This document shows, one piece after another, positions 14,060-20,889 of a stretch of DNA of 24,097 nt. This stretch comes from CAYRGC01 sp964423795 (GTDB lineage: Bacteria; Patescibacteriota; Gracilibacteria; Peribacterales; Peribacteraceae). The stretch is from contig CAYRGC010000017.1 of assembly GCA_964423795.1 (NCBI GenBank), forward strand, positions 1 to 24,097, read 5' to 3'. Position 1 is the first letter of the stretch. Each line of letters starts with the position of its first letter. The notes beneath the pieces are model-generated. The model worked only from the letters and a program-made list of their open reading frames with translations. It had not been told where the DNA came from and ran no database searches. The translations under genes were made by a program, and so were the position numbers.

Positions 14060-14905
14060 ATGCCTCTGAAGCACCACACCGAGACGGCGCTCGTCGCGCT
14101 GCTCTGCGTGCTCATCGTCCTGACCGGCATCGCCCTATCCACCCTTCCCATCCTTCCGGACGGGATCGTGCCCTGGGGAATCGTCTTCGTCGTCACGTTG
14201 CTCTATCCGCTCGCGCTCTACCCGCTGCTGCGCAAGAATCGCGCGGATTACGAATTCCGCGCGCTGCACTTCGCCCCCGCCGTGATCGCCGGCTTGTGGA
14301 TCATCCTGCAGGCGGCCTCCCTCCGGGCTCCGTTGTTCCTCCGCTTTCACCATTGGCTCACCTGGGGGCACGCCTTCTTCCCGGTGACGGTGGCCTTGGT
14401 GCTGCTCACGGCGTTCTGCTTGCACGTCATCCGTCGGCGGGAGGTGCGCCTGGGCATCCTGCTCGCGATCTTCCTGCCGTTCGTCCTGCTCGCCGCCGCC
14501 ACCGAGAGCGGAGGGCGGCTTGATCAGACGCTCGCGTCCGCGCTCTGGGGCTCGCGCCCGGAGCAGGGGACGGGGTCGCTCGTCGCCGTGACGAATTCCT
14601 CCGCGTCCGTCCCCGGCATGTCGCCGGGTTCGGGCAAGAACCTGGAAACGTCCGCCGACGCCGATGAAGAGGCGTGGCGCGCGCGCCTGCGGGCGGTGGA
14701 ATCGAAGAGCGGCGCGGTGCTGACCTCGTCGGGAACCGTCGTCTCGTCGCTTTCCCCATCGTCGACGGCTTCCTCCGTCGCTCCGGTGATCGCCGCGAAA
14801 CCCCGCCGCCTTCCGAGCTCCGGCTTCGGCATGGAGGTCCTCGCGCCGATGTTCGCCGCCGCGTCCGCGGGCATGGCGCACCGAAGGGCGAAGAAGCGAG
14901 CGTAA
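14060..14905 (+). CDS. Membrane protein with N-terminal helices and Ser/Ala-rich tail, unknown function
   Basis: The product (281 residues) has four or five hydrophobic helices in the first ~140 residues (for example TALVALLCVLIVLTGIALST, GIVFVVTLLYPLALYPLL, FAPAVIAGLWIILQAA, FFPVTVALVLLTAFCLHVI, LGILLAIFLPFVLLAAA). A long low-complexity region rich in Ser, Ala, Thr and Val follows, ending in a basic motif HRRAKKRA. No enzyme motif is seen and I do not recognise the family. The soluble tail could be cytoplasmic and disordered. It has its own strong promoter, and its stop is followed by a stuttering inverted repeat. Confidence 0.78.
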   Translation: MPLKHHTETALVALLCVLIVLTGIALSTLPILPDGIVPWGIVFVVTLLYPLALYPLLRKNRADYEFRALHFAPAVIAGLWIILQAASLRAPLFLRFHHWLTWGHAFFPVTVALVLLTAFCLHVIRRREVRLGILLAIFLPFVLLAAATESGGRLDQTLASALWGSRPEQGTGSLVAVTNSSASVPGMSPGSGKNLETSADADEEAWRARLRAVESKSGAVLTSSGTVVSSLSPSSTASSVAPVIAAKPRRLPSSGFGMEVLAPMFAAASAGMAHRRAKKRA

Positions 14906-14950
14906 AACGTCGAATGACGAATATCGAACGTCCGATCGCCGCTTTTCGAC
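14906..14950. repeat. Stuttering inverted repeat before eno
   Basis: It starts at the stop codon of the preceding gene: AACGTCGAATGACGAATATC, then GAACGTCCGATCGCC and CTTTTCGACA. The words CGAATG/CGAATA/CGAACG repeat, but the inverted right arm is short. It is related in sequence to the elements at 12975 and 19342. Confidence 0.5.
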
Positions 14951-14959
14951 AGAGGTGAT

Positions 14960-14987
14960 TTGTCCTTCCTCCGACTGCCGCTACCAT
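14960..14987 (+). promoter_or_regulatory. Promoter of eno
   Basis: TTGTCC (14960-14965), a 16-base spacer and TACCAT (14982-14987). The start codon is 27 bases further on, so this mRNA has a short pyrimidine-rich leader of about 20 bases without a Shine-Dalgarno sequence. Confidence 0.5.
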
Positions 14988-15014
14988 AGTCGGGACTTTT
15001 TCTTGTTCATCCGT

Positions 15015-16280
15015 ATGTCCACCATTCGCTCTCTCCACGCGCGCCAGATCCTCGATTCCCGCGGGTTTCCCACGGTCGAGGTCGATTGTGTTCTCTCCGA
15101 TGGTTCTTTCGGAAGGGCGGCGGTGCCCTCGGGCGCTTCCACGGGCAGCCACGAGGCGCTGGAGCTCCGTGACGGCGACAAGAAGCTCTACGGAGGGAAG
15201 TCCGTGCTGAAGGCCGTCGCCAACGTGAACGGACCCATCGCGAAGGCCCTCATCGGCAAGGCCGCTTCGGACCAGCGCACGCTCGACCAGGCGATGATCG
15301 ATCTCGACGGCACCCCGAACAAGAGCGCGCTCGGCGCCAACGCGATCCTCGGCGTCTCGATGGCCGTCTGTCGCGCACGCGCCGCGTCGGAAAAGAAGTC
15401 CCTGTGGCAGTCGCTCGCCGACCAGTACGAGGTGAAGCTTCCGGCGAAGCTCAAGCTCCCGGTGCCGCTCATGAACGTCATCAACGGCGGCAAACACGCG
15501 GATTCGGGTCTCTCGTTCCAGGAATGCATGATCGTCCCGACGGATTTCCCGTCGTTTTCCGAGGCGCTTCGCGCCGGGTCCGAGGTGTTCCATGCCTTAA
15601 AGAAGCTGCTGTCCGTCGCGGGGCACATCACCGCCGTCGGCGACGAGGGCGGATTCGCTCCGCGCGTGAAGGACAGTCATGAGGCGTTCGATTTCCTCAT
15701 GAAGGCCGTCGAGGCGGCCGGGTACAAGGGCAAGGTGCAGCTCGCGATCGACGCGGCGGCCAGCGAGTTCTACGTCGACGGCAGGTACCAGCTCGACGGC
15801 AAGACGATGGATTCCGCCGCCCTCACCGCGTACTACGCCGATCTCTGCGCGAAGTATCCGATCGTGAGCATCGAGGACAGCCACCAAGAGGACGATTGGT
15901 CCGGTTTCGCGGGCCTCAAGACGGCGGCCAAGGTCCAGCTCGTCGGCGACGACCTCTTCGTCACGAACGTGCGGCGCATCGAGAAGGGGATCCGGGAAGA
16001 CGCAGCCAGCTCCGTGCTCATCAAGTTGAATCAGATCGGTTCGGTTTCCGAGACCGTGGACGCCATTCTCATGGCCCAGAAGGCCGGCTGGACCGCCGTT
16101 GCGAGCCACCGCTCGGGCGAGACGGAGGACACCTTCATCAGCCACCTCGCGGTCGCGCTCCAGACGGGGCAGATCAAGACCGGATCGCTCTCCCGCACGG
16201 ATCGGGTCTGCAAATACAACGAGCTTCTCCGCATCGAGGAGGAACTCGGGCCCAAGGCGGCGTACGTCAGTCCGTTTTGA
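15015..16280 (+). CDS. eno: Enolase (phosphopyruvate hydratase)
   Basis: The product (421 residues) converts 2-phosphoglycerate to phosphoenolpyruvate in glycolysis. Diagnostic motifs are HARQILDSRGFPTVEVD at the N-terminus, the mobile loop SGASTGSHEALELRD (about 40-54), NVINGGKHAD, GDEGGFAP with the catalytic Glu, SIEDSHQEDDW with metal ligands, the signature LIKLNQIGSVSETVDA with the catalytic Lys, and SHRSGETEDTFISHLAVA. The ATG at 15015 begins the usual MSTIRSLHARQIL. An upstream in-frame ATG would add 20 unrelated residues and start within the promoter. The last 14 bases overlap the end of the convergent peptidase-like gene. Nothing is missing, and the length is slightly short of the usual ~430. 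Confidence 0.98.
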   Translation: MSTIRSLHARQILDSRGFPTVEVDCVLSDGSFGRAAVPSGASTGSHEALELRDGDKKLYGGKSVLKAVANVNGPIAKALIGKAASDQRTLDQAMIDLDGTPNKSALGANAILGVSMAVCRARAASEKKSLWQSLADQYEVKLPAKLKLPVPLMNVINGGKHADSGLSFQECMIVPTDFPSFSEALRAGSEVFHALKKLLSVAGHITAVGDEGGFAPRVKDSHEAFDFLMKAVEAAGYKGKVQLAIDAAASEFYVDGRYQLDGKTMDSAALTAYYADLCAKYPIVSIEDSHQEDDWSGFAGLKTAAKVQLVGDDLFVTNVRRIEKGIREDAASSVLIKLNQIGSVSETVDAILMAQKAGWTAVASHRSGETEDTFISHLAVALQTGQIKTGSLSRTDRVCKYNELLRIEEELGPKAAYVSPF

Positions 16281-17055
16281 TCCCCGACTTGTCCAGAACC
16301 GCTCCGGCGGTCTCGATGAGGTTCAAGGAACGCGCGATCTCGCGCAGCGGTTTCAGTGCGTCTTTCGTCCAACCCGCGGCTTCGAGGCGGCGTACGAATC
16401 CCTCGTGGCAATCGTCCTTCGTAAGCGGGGAAGAGAGGAGATAGTCCGTTGCGTGGCGCAGCGGTTCTTTCAATTTCCCCCGGAAAAGCTCGGTGAGATC
16501 CTCCAGTGCCCGCAGGCACACGTTTCTCGCGTCCTGCTCCGTCGCCCTTTCGGAGCGCCGGCTGCAGGCGGCGCGCGCGAAGCGGCACGGTTCGTGTACG
16601 TCTTCCCAGTCGATCGGGAACGGCGCTTGGAACAGCGAAGCGTTCGCCTCCACGCAGGGGTCGTATACGCTCGCTTCGGCGGCGAGTCCCGCGAGATCGA
16701 CATAGGCGACGTTGAGGCGATGCTCGCCAAGGAGTGTCGCACGCGTGGCCATCGTCGGACGCAATTCGCCGCTGGCCGTGGGAAGAGCGTGCCGCAGCAG
16801 CGGGATGCAGCCGCACTGCCGGAACAGTTCGTACGTCTCGCGGCGGCACGTGCCGATATGCGCGCCGATGATCGGTTGCGCTCCTTCGGGAAGCAGAAGA
16901 TGGATCAGGTTCAGGTGCCCTGCCTCATGGACCGCCCGCATCCGCATGTCCCACTGCCTTTCCCGGTGGAGCCGGCCTTCGGCGAAGCGGGAACCCAATT
17001 CCTGGGCCAGGGTGACAGGAGCGCGGAGCCATGCGCCAAGCGTCTCCATCTGCAT
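16267..17055 (-). CDS. Orphan FtsH-peptidase-like (M41-type) protein
   Basis: The product (262 residues) has HEAGH at residues 43-47, preceded by RMRAV as in the M41 zinc peptidase domain of FtsH (AVHEAGHA). About 80 residues later, VAYVDLAGLAAEASVYDP resembles the LAGRAAEE helix of FtsH, followed by DWEDVHEPCRFARAAC where FtsH has its third zinc ligand region (SDLxxAtxxA). No AAA+ ATPase domain and no membrane helix is present, so this is a free-standing peptidase-like domain. Whether it cuts proteins is unknown. A TTGCAA-17-TACCGT promoter ends 6 bases before ATG 17055. The gene converges on eno with a 14-base overlap. Confidence 0.78.
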   Translation of the reverse strand: MQMETLGAWLRAPVTLAQELGSRFAEGRLHRERQWDMRMRAVHEAGHLNLIHLLLPEGAQPIIGAHIGTCRRETYELFRQCGCIPLLRHALPTASGELRPTMATRATLLGEHRLNVAYVDLAGLAAEASVYDPCVEANASLFQAPFPIDWEDVHEPCRFARAACSRRSERATEQDARNVCLRALEDLTELFRGKLKEPLRHATDYLLSSPLTKDDCHEGFVRRLEAAGWTKDALKPLREIARSLNLIETAGAVLDKSGIKTD

Positions 17056-17061
17056 GGCGCT

Positions 17062-17090
17062 ACGGTACGCACATCACGGGAATATTGCAA
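17062..17090 (-). promoter_or_regulatory. Promoter of the M41-like gene, with AT-rich upstream region
   Basis: On the minus strand TTGCAA (17090-17085), a 17-base spacer and TACCGT (17067-17062), 6 bases before ATG 17055. An extremely AT-rich tract (about 17080-17134) lies directly upstream and could be an UP element or a protein-binding region. The stretch 17135-17254 holds no other recognisable feature. Confidence 0.55.
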
Positions 17091-17254
17091 ATAATAAAAT
17101 ATAGTATATAGATATAAATATGATATCGGGCATGCCGAAGAGGAAATGTGGTCGGGACGATCCGGCTATGCGTTCGCACTTCGCCGAGACTGCGTAAGGC
17201 GACAGTACCCGTGAACCCATTACGGCGTAGTCCGCCGATGCGGACGAAGACGAA

Positions 17255-17331
17255 TGGTCGGGACGACAGGACTTGAACCTGCGACCTCTTGCACCCCATG
17301 CAAGCGCTCTAGCCAACTGAGCTACGTCCCG
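17255..17331 (-). tRNA. tRNA-Pro (anticodon GGG), CCA encoded
   Basis: On the minus strand: acceptor CGGGACG/CGTCCCG, D arm GCTC..GAGC, anticodon arm CTTGC-ATGGGGT-GCAAG with anticodon GGG, T arm GCAGG-TTCAAGT-CCTGT, discriminator A and an encoded CCA. The C1-G72 end is typical of bacterial tRNA-Pro. Upstream of it, on the same strand, lie two partial copies of its first 19 bases within a tandem repeat. Confidence 0.97.
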
Positions 17332-17520
17332 AATATGTGAAGGATACTGGATCACCGTGGGTCGCGCAGCGCTCTTCTCTTTGCGCGTCTCGCAGGCTCG
17401 CCGCGACCCAACTGAGCTACGTCCCGAATATGTGAAGGATACTGGATCACCGTGGGTCGCGCAGCGCTCTTCTCTTTGCGCGTCTCGCAGGCTCGCCGCG
17501 ACCCAACTGAGCTACGTCCC
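17331..17520. repeat. 95-bp tandem repeat (two copies) carrying tRNA-Pro 5' fragments and a palindrome
   Basis: The units 17331-17425 and 17426-17520 appear identical, with a 95-base period. Each contains, on the minus strand, the first 19 bases of tRNA-Pro (CGGGACGTAGCTCAGTTGG), then about 50 bases bounded by GGGTCGCG and CGCGACCC, then a spacer with TATCCT. The tRNA match breaks off exactly in the D-loop after TTGG. The copies cannot fold as tRNAs because the anticodon and T arms are missing. The likely origin is insertion of a palindromic element into a tRNA copy followed by tandem duplication. Confidence 0.8.
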
Positions 17521-17723
17521 GATGATGGGAAAATGCCAGACCTGCCGCCTCGTAGATCCTCGGAGGCGCTGCGAAGACGGCCGACACAGGATACTGAACG
17601 ATATCGCGGACACCAAGGCCCAATCTCACCGAGGGGCCGACAGTCGGTTCGGGGGATTTTCCCGCGCATCCAAAAAGCAGACTTTTTGCGTTCGGTTCGG
17701 TAAGAACTCGGAATCCAAGGGTC
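17521..17723. other. Intergenic region with no recognised gene
   Basis: Nothing coding is supported between the tandem repeat and the promoter of the 525-residue protein. One AT-only hairpin, CAAAAAG-CAGA-CTTTTTG (about 17671-17688), and a GGGGCCGACAGTCGGTTC palindromic patch are visible. Neither resembles a known RNA family. Confidence 0.4.
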
Positions 17724-17752
17724 TTGATTTGCCGGGGGGTCCGGTCTACAAT
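17724..17752 (+). promoter_or_regulatory. Promoter of the 525-residue protein
   Basis: TTGATT (17724-17729), a 17-base spacer and TACAAT (17747-17752), 11 bases before ATG 17764. Any 5' leader would be only a few bases long. Confidence 0.65.
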
Positions 17753-17763
17753 GCATCATTCTC

Positions 17764-19341
17764 ATGGAAGCACGTCTCCAGACGGAGGGGCCTTCCCCCG
17801 CGGGAGGAATGGAGGAGATCCTCGGAAAGATCCGCGAAGCCATCTGGCGTCGACGCCCGATCCTCGGCGAGATCATGCAGCGCCATGGAGGCAAGGTCCT
17901 GTACGACTACGCCCAGGATTTCTTGGACGTGAACAAGAGCCCGCTCCTCGACGCGCGCAAACCGGAGCTCATCGGCGTCGCCGAGGCGCTCATCGCCGAG
18001 CGTTTGGGGCCTTCCGAGGCGAAGCGGATCGCCGACCTCCTCACGCGGATCCCGCTCGTCTCCACGGCCGATCACCACGCCACGATCGACCACCCTTTCT
18101 GGGTGAACGCGAACCTCATCACGGCGCTCCCGATGCTCGCGCATCCGGAGCTCGACATGCATACGCTCGTGGTCTTCTCGTTCGCCGGCGTCTCGCTCAA
18201 TAACGCCTCCGGCTACCCGCGCGGCATCCAGTTTTACGGCGGCACGAACGGTTCCAAAAACGTCCAACGCCTGCCGATCCTGCTCGACAAGCACAAGATG
18301 AGCGTGGTCTACGCCACGCGCGCCTTCACCCGAGACGACCTCGAGCGCGCCCGCCAGGAACTCCATAAGCGCGTGAAGGCCGGCATCGTGACGCAGATCC
18401 GCGCCGACGCCGTGGAGATGATGGTCGACCGGTATTTCGCGGCCGACGACGTGCTGGCGCTTCCGGACCTCTCCTCGCAGATCACGAAGATCAACCATGC
18501 CCTCTGGCCGAAGTTCTTCCACGGCGCGAAGGGCGCGGAGGAGCGCAAGCAGGTGGTTCCGAACCTGCTCTATCTCGAGATCGAGACGCTCGTGACGCGT
18601 CTCATGCTCGAGAAGCACCTCGCGGACAAGGCGTCCCTCGTGCACCGAGCGCTCTTCGATCCCGCGTTCCGCCCGCTCATCCTCAAGCATTTCAACGGCA
18701 TCCCCGGCGCCTTCTCCATCGAGAAGGATTGGGGCACGTACTTCTTCTGGTACGTCGACGACAAGGGCCATCGCGTGCGTCTCTACCTCAAGGGCGATCA
18801 CCTGGAATCCAAGCTCGGCATGCACAAGGTGCCCTGTACGCCGGAGGGCATCGCCGAAGCGCTCCGCAGGAAGGAGATTTTCCCGAGCATGCTGATGTGC
18901 TACTTACTGGTGTCGCTCTACTACGGCATGAAATGCCTCGGCGGCTTCTGCCAGGTCAACGATCTCACGATGACCAAGAAGGCCTGGGAGGCGATTCTCC
19001 GCGAGGCGGGGGAGGGGAAGGAGGCCGACGCGCTGGAACCCGTGCAGACCAAGGAGCTCGGCGGAGACGGACTCGTGCTCACGTATACCCGCACCGTGGA
19101 CGGCGACCTCATCCCCGGATCCGGGCCCGACATGTTCATGTCCCCGGCGGAAACGGGCGTGGAGAAGTACGTGGAGCGTTCGAAGTGGGTGACGCTCTCG
19201 GAGATGATGAATCCGATGCTTCCCGAGATGTACACCGTGCTCTATCCCTCGACCGAGCGCGATCCCAGCTTCACGGTGACGCCGGAGGCGATCCTCAAGG
19301 CGACGGGGCTGGGGGAGAAGCTCGACCGCAATTCCCGCTGA
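17764..19341 (+). CDS. Conserved-looking 525-residue protein of unknown function
   Basis: I cannot assign a family. The protein is soluble, with no signal peptide. The most motif-like part is STADHHATIDHPFWVNANL (100-118), rich in His and Asp, followed by VVFSFAGVSLNNASGYPRGIQFYGG and LPILLDKHKMSVVYATRAFT, which look like core strands and turns of an enzyme. A second Cys-containing part is FPSMLMCYLLVSLYYGMKCLGG near residue 375. A metal-dependent enzyme is a reasonable guess but unproven. ATG 17764 is supported by the TTGATT-17-TACAAT promoter; an in-frame ATG at 17809 is the alternative. The DUF2156 gene follows 88 bases later on the same strand and may be functionally linked. Confidence 0.82.
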   Translation: MEARLQTEGPSPAGGMEEILGKIREAIWRRRPILGEIMQRHGGKVLYDYAQDFLDVNKSPLLDARKPELIGVAEALIAERLGPSEAKRIADLLTRIPLVSTADHHATIDHPFWVNANLITALPMLAHPELDMHTLVVFSFAGVSLNNASGYPRGIQFYGGTNGSKNVQRLPILLDKHKMSVVYATRAFTRDDLERARQELHKRVKAGIVTQIRADAVEMMVDRYFAADDVLALPDLSSQITKINHALWPKFFHGAKGAEERKQVVPNLLYLEIETLVTRLMLEKHLADKASLVHRALFDPAFRPLILKHFNGIPGAFSIEKDWGTYFFWYVDDKGHRVRLYLKGDHLESKLGMHKVPCTPEGIAEALRRKEIFPSMLMCYLLVSLYYGMKCLGGFCQVNDLTMTKKAWEAILREAGEGKEADALEPVQTKELGGDGLVLTYTRTVDGDLIPGSGPDMFMSPAETGVEKYVERSKWVTLSEMMNPMLPEMYTVLYPSTERDPSFTVTPEAILKATGLGEKLDRNSR

Positions 19342-19415
19342 CATCATGAATGTCCACTGTGCGCTGTCGAATGTCCAAACTCCTTTTTCGTCATTCGCCA
19401 TTCGCCATTTTTTCT
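19342..19415. repeat. Stuttering inverted repeat after the 525-residue protein gene
   Basis: It begins at the stop: GAATGTCCACTGTGCGC, then TGTCGAATGTCC on the left; TCGTCATTCGCCATTCGCC, then ATTTTTTCTG on the right. The word GAATGTC is repeated and returns inverted as CATTCGCC twice. The T run at its end would suit a terminator. Confidence 0.65.
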
Positions 19416-19429
19416 GCTCTCGATGAACG

Positions 19430-20308
19430 ATGCGGCCGTCTGAACTTCTGCCATCTCTCCGGCCCGTCACTCTCCGGGACAAGGGGGTCTTTTCCCGGTA
19501 CTACGGCACCTTCACCCAGGAGATCTGCGAGGCGACGTTCGCCGAGCGGTTCCTGTGGGGCGAGAGCCGCAGTCACCTCTGGGGCGAGCTCGAGGGGCAC
19601 CTGCTCGTGAGCTTCCAGAAGCGCGATGGCGAGCGCATGTGGTATGCGCCCGTCGGGCCGAATCCGATGGGGCTCATGCGGGAGACGATGAGGCCGCGAG
19701 ACGGCTTCCGGTACTTCTACGTGCCCGAGTTCATCGCGAAGGAGATGAGGGAAGAGGTCACCGTCCGCGAGACGCCCGGCCACTTCGATTACGTCTATTC
19801 CGTCGCGGCGATGCGCGCCCTCGAGGGCAAGCCCTACGCCGAGAAGCGCAACTTCATCAACCGCGCACGCAAGGCCGGCGCGCAGGTGGTCCGCCTGAGC
19901 GCGCGCGACGGCGACGCGTGCATTGATCTCCTGCGCCGTTGGGCCGCGGAGCAGCCGAGGGAAGGGGAGAGCTCGCTCAAGGATGAAGAGTCCGCCCTCG
20001 GCGCCGCGATGGCGAACTTCTTCCCGCTGGACCTCTTCGGCGTGGGGATCACGATCAACGGTCGCCTGGAGGCGTTCTCCTTCGGCTGCCCCGTCAGTAA
20101 AACCATGTTTGTGGAGTACTTCGAAAAGGCGACGACCACGGTTCCGGGCCTCTATCCGCTCGTGTTGCACGAACTGTGTAATGCATTGCCCGCGCCGTTC
20201 ACAGAACTCAATTTCGAGGAGGATCTGGGTATCCCGGGACTCCGGACGGCCAAACAGCGGTGGAATCCATCGAGAATGATCAAAAAGTTTGCCATACTGA
20301 CAACATGA
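19430..20308 (+). CDS. DUF2156 / phosphatidylglycerol lysyltransferase C-terminal-like acyltransferase
   Basis: The product (292 residues) has the double GNAT fold of DUF2156, the catalytic part of MprF-type proteins that transfer amino acids from aminoacyl-tRNA to lipids. Family landmarks are YVYSVAAMRALEGKPYAEKRNFINRARKAG (about 122-151), FFPLDLFGVGITINGRLEAFSFG, VEYFEKATTTVPGLYPLVLHELC and the C-terminal LNFEEDLGIPGLRTAKQRW followed by NPSRMIKKF. Stand-alone cytosolic members exist in many bacteria and their acceptors are mostly unknown. No membrane domain is present. A degraded second copy of its last ~28 codons lies 0.3 kb downstream. The 525-residue protein gene precedes it on the same strand. 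Confidence 0.88.
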   Translation: MRPSELLPSLRPVTLRDKGVFSRYYGTFTQEICEATFAERFLWGESRSHLWGELEGHLLVSFQKRDGERMWYAPVGPNPMGLMRETMRPRDGFRYFYVPEFIAKEMREEVTVRETPGHFDYVYSVAAMRALEGKPYAEKRNFINRARKAGAQVVRLSARDGDACIDLLRRWAAEQPREGESSLKDEESALGAAMANFFPLDLFGVGITINGRLEAFSFGCPVSKTMFVEYFEKATTTVPGLYPLVLHELCNALPAPFTELNFEEDLGIPGLRTAKQRWNPSRMIKKFAILTT

Positions 20309-20361
20309 ATCCGTTTATGAAAGATGTTCATAGTGTCGTGAATCTGTAAGCTGAAGGAGTC

Positions 20362-20526
20362 ATGAAATGCGAGAAAAACACGTCAAGGATTGATGTCGAG
20401 CAGCTTCGCCTTTGGCAGAAGAGTACGCCGGAACAACGCCTGGATTGGCTTGTGGCTGCGCAAGAGTTTGCCGTGGCCGCGCAAAAAAAGAGTATTCTCC
20501 GTGGAGAAGTGACACCGCAAGAGTAG
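20362..20526 (+). CDS. Small protein (54 residues), unknown
   Basis: The sequence begins MKCEKNTSRIDVEQLRLWQK and has the segment STPEQRLDWLVAAQEFAVAAQK before ending at TAG. It is preceded by AAGGAG at 20354-20359, a good Shine-Dalgarno match but only 2 bases before the ATG. The pattern 'pEeRLeWL..a.eF' resembles short proteins often found next to nucleotidyltransferase-type genes, but no such partner is here. It lies in the lower-GC patch between the DUF2156 gene and its broken copy. It may be a leftover of an accessory module. Moderate confidence that it is coding. Confidence 0.5.
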   Translation: MKCEKNTSRIDVEQLRLWQKSTPEQRLDWLVAAQEFAVAAQKKSILRGEVTPQE

Positions 20527-20571
20527 GAAGATTGCTGTAGGCCTAGGAATTCCTGCAGATTTTATGCTCGG

Positions 20572-20657
20572 CAGGATTTGGATCTCCCGGGACTTCGGAT
20601 TGCCAAAAACGATGGAACCCTTCAAGAATGATCAAAAAGTACGAGATTTTGGCTTAA
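20572..20657 (+). pseudogene. Broken 3' end of a second DUF2156 gene
   Basis: Translation gives QDLDLPGLRIAKN, then after a one-base deletion WNPSRMIKKYEILA and TAA. It aligns with EDLGIPGLRTAKQRWNPSRM and IKKFAIL at the end of the intact gene at 19430. The DNA is also similar (GAATGATCAAAAAGT is shared exactly). Only the last ~28 codons remain; upstream sequence does not match. It is a remnant of a duplicated or replaced paralogue. Confidence 0.8.
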
Positions 20658-20686
20658 AGAAGAGAAAAAAAATGGTACTAGACAAA

Positions 20687-20715
20687 TTGACAAAATATTT
20701 TAAAAGGTACATAAT
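20687..20715 (+). promoter_or_regulatory. Strong sigma70-type promoter of the HEGVH peptidase-like gene
   Basis: TTGACA (20687-20692), a 17-base AT-rich spacer and CATAAT (20710-20715). Transcription from about 20722 gives a leader of roughly 168 bases before the TTG start at 20890, in contrast to the leaderless genes elsewhere in the window. Confidence 0.7.
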
Positions 20716-20763
20716 AAGCAGGTTCCTTGGCACCAAAGGCTGTATTCGTTTTTCTGATCCAGA

Positions 20764-20886
20764 AGGCTCTCCTATCGGGACATTTTGAAAGATGTCCGGT
20801 AGGGAGAGCCTGACGGATTCATGCGTAAGTGCGCGTGAACGACCGAACGGTGAACTCCTGAAACCTACAACCCTTGAAAGGGGTGT
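20764..20886 (+). promoter_or_regulatory. Structured 5' leader with four hairpins, last one covering the ribosome binding site
   Basis: P1: AGGCTCTCCTATCGGGACAT (20764-20783) pairs with 20792-20811 at 16 of 20 positions. P2: TTCATGCG (20818-20825) with CGCGTGAA (20832-20839). P3: ACCG (20842-20845) with CGGT (20848-20851). P4: ACA-a-CCCT (20867-20874) with AGGG-g-TGT (20879-20886), TGAA loop. The AGGGG Shine-Dalgarno at 20879-20883 lies in P4, and the TTG start follows 6 bases later. This suggests translational control by leader folding. No known riboswitch class is recognised. Confidence 0.55.
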
Positions 20887-20889
20887 CTC

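Noticed and set aside
17074..17355. Protein frames reading through tRNA-Pro (with VAQLARALAWGARGRRFKSC)
   Set aside because: This peptide is the well-known mistranslation of a tRNA gene, and the cloverleaf is complete.
17331..17520. CRISPR-like array
   Set aside because: Only two directly abutting 95-bp units without unique spacers, and they contain tRNA-Pro sequence; no cas genes nearby.
20305..20349. 14-codon ORF (MNPFMKDVHSVVNL) just after the DUF2156 stop as a leader peptide
   Set aside because: No run of one amino acid, no following terminator and no promoter; most likely chance.
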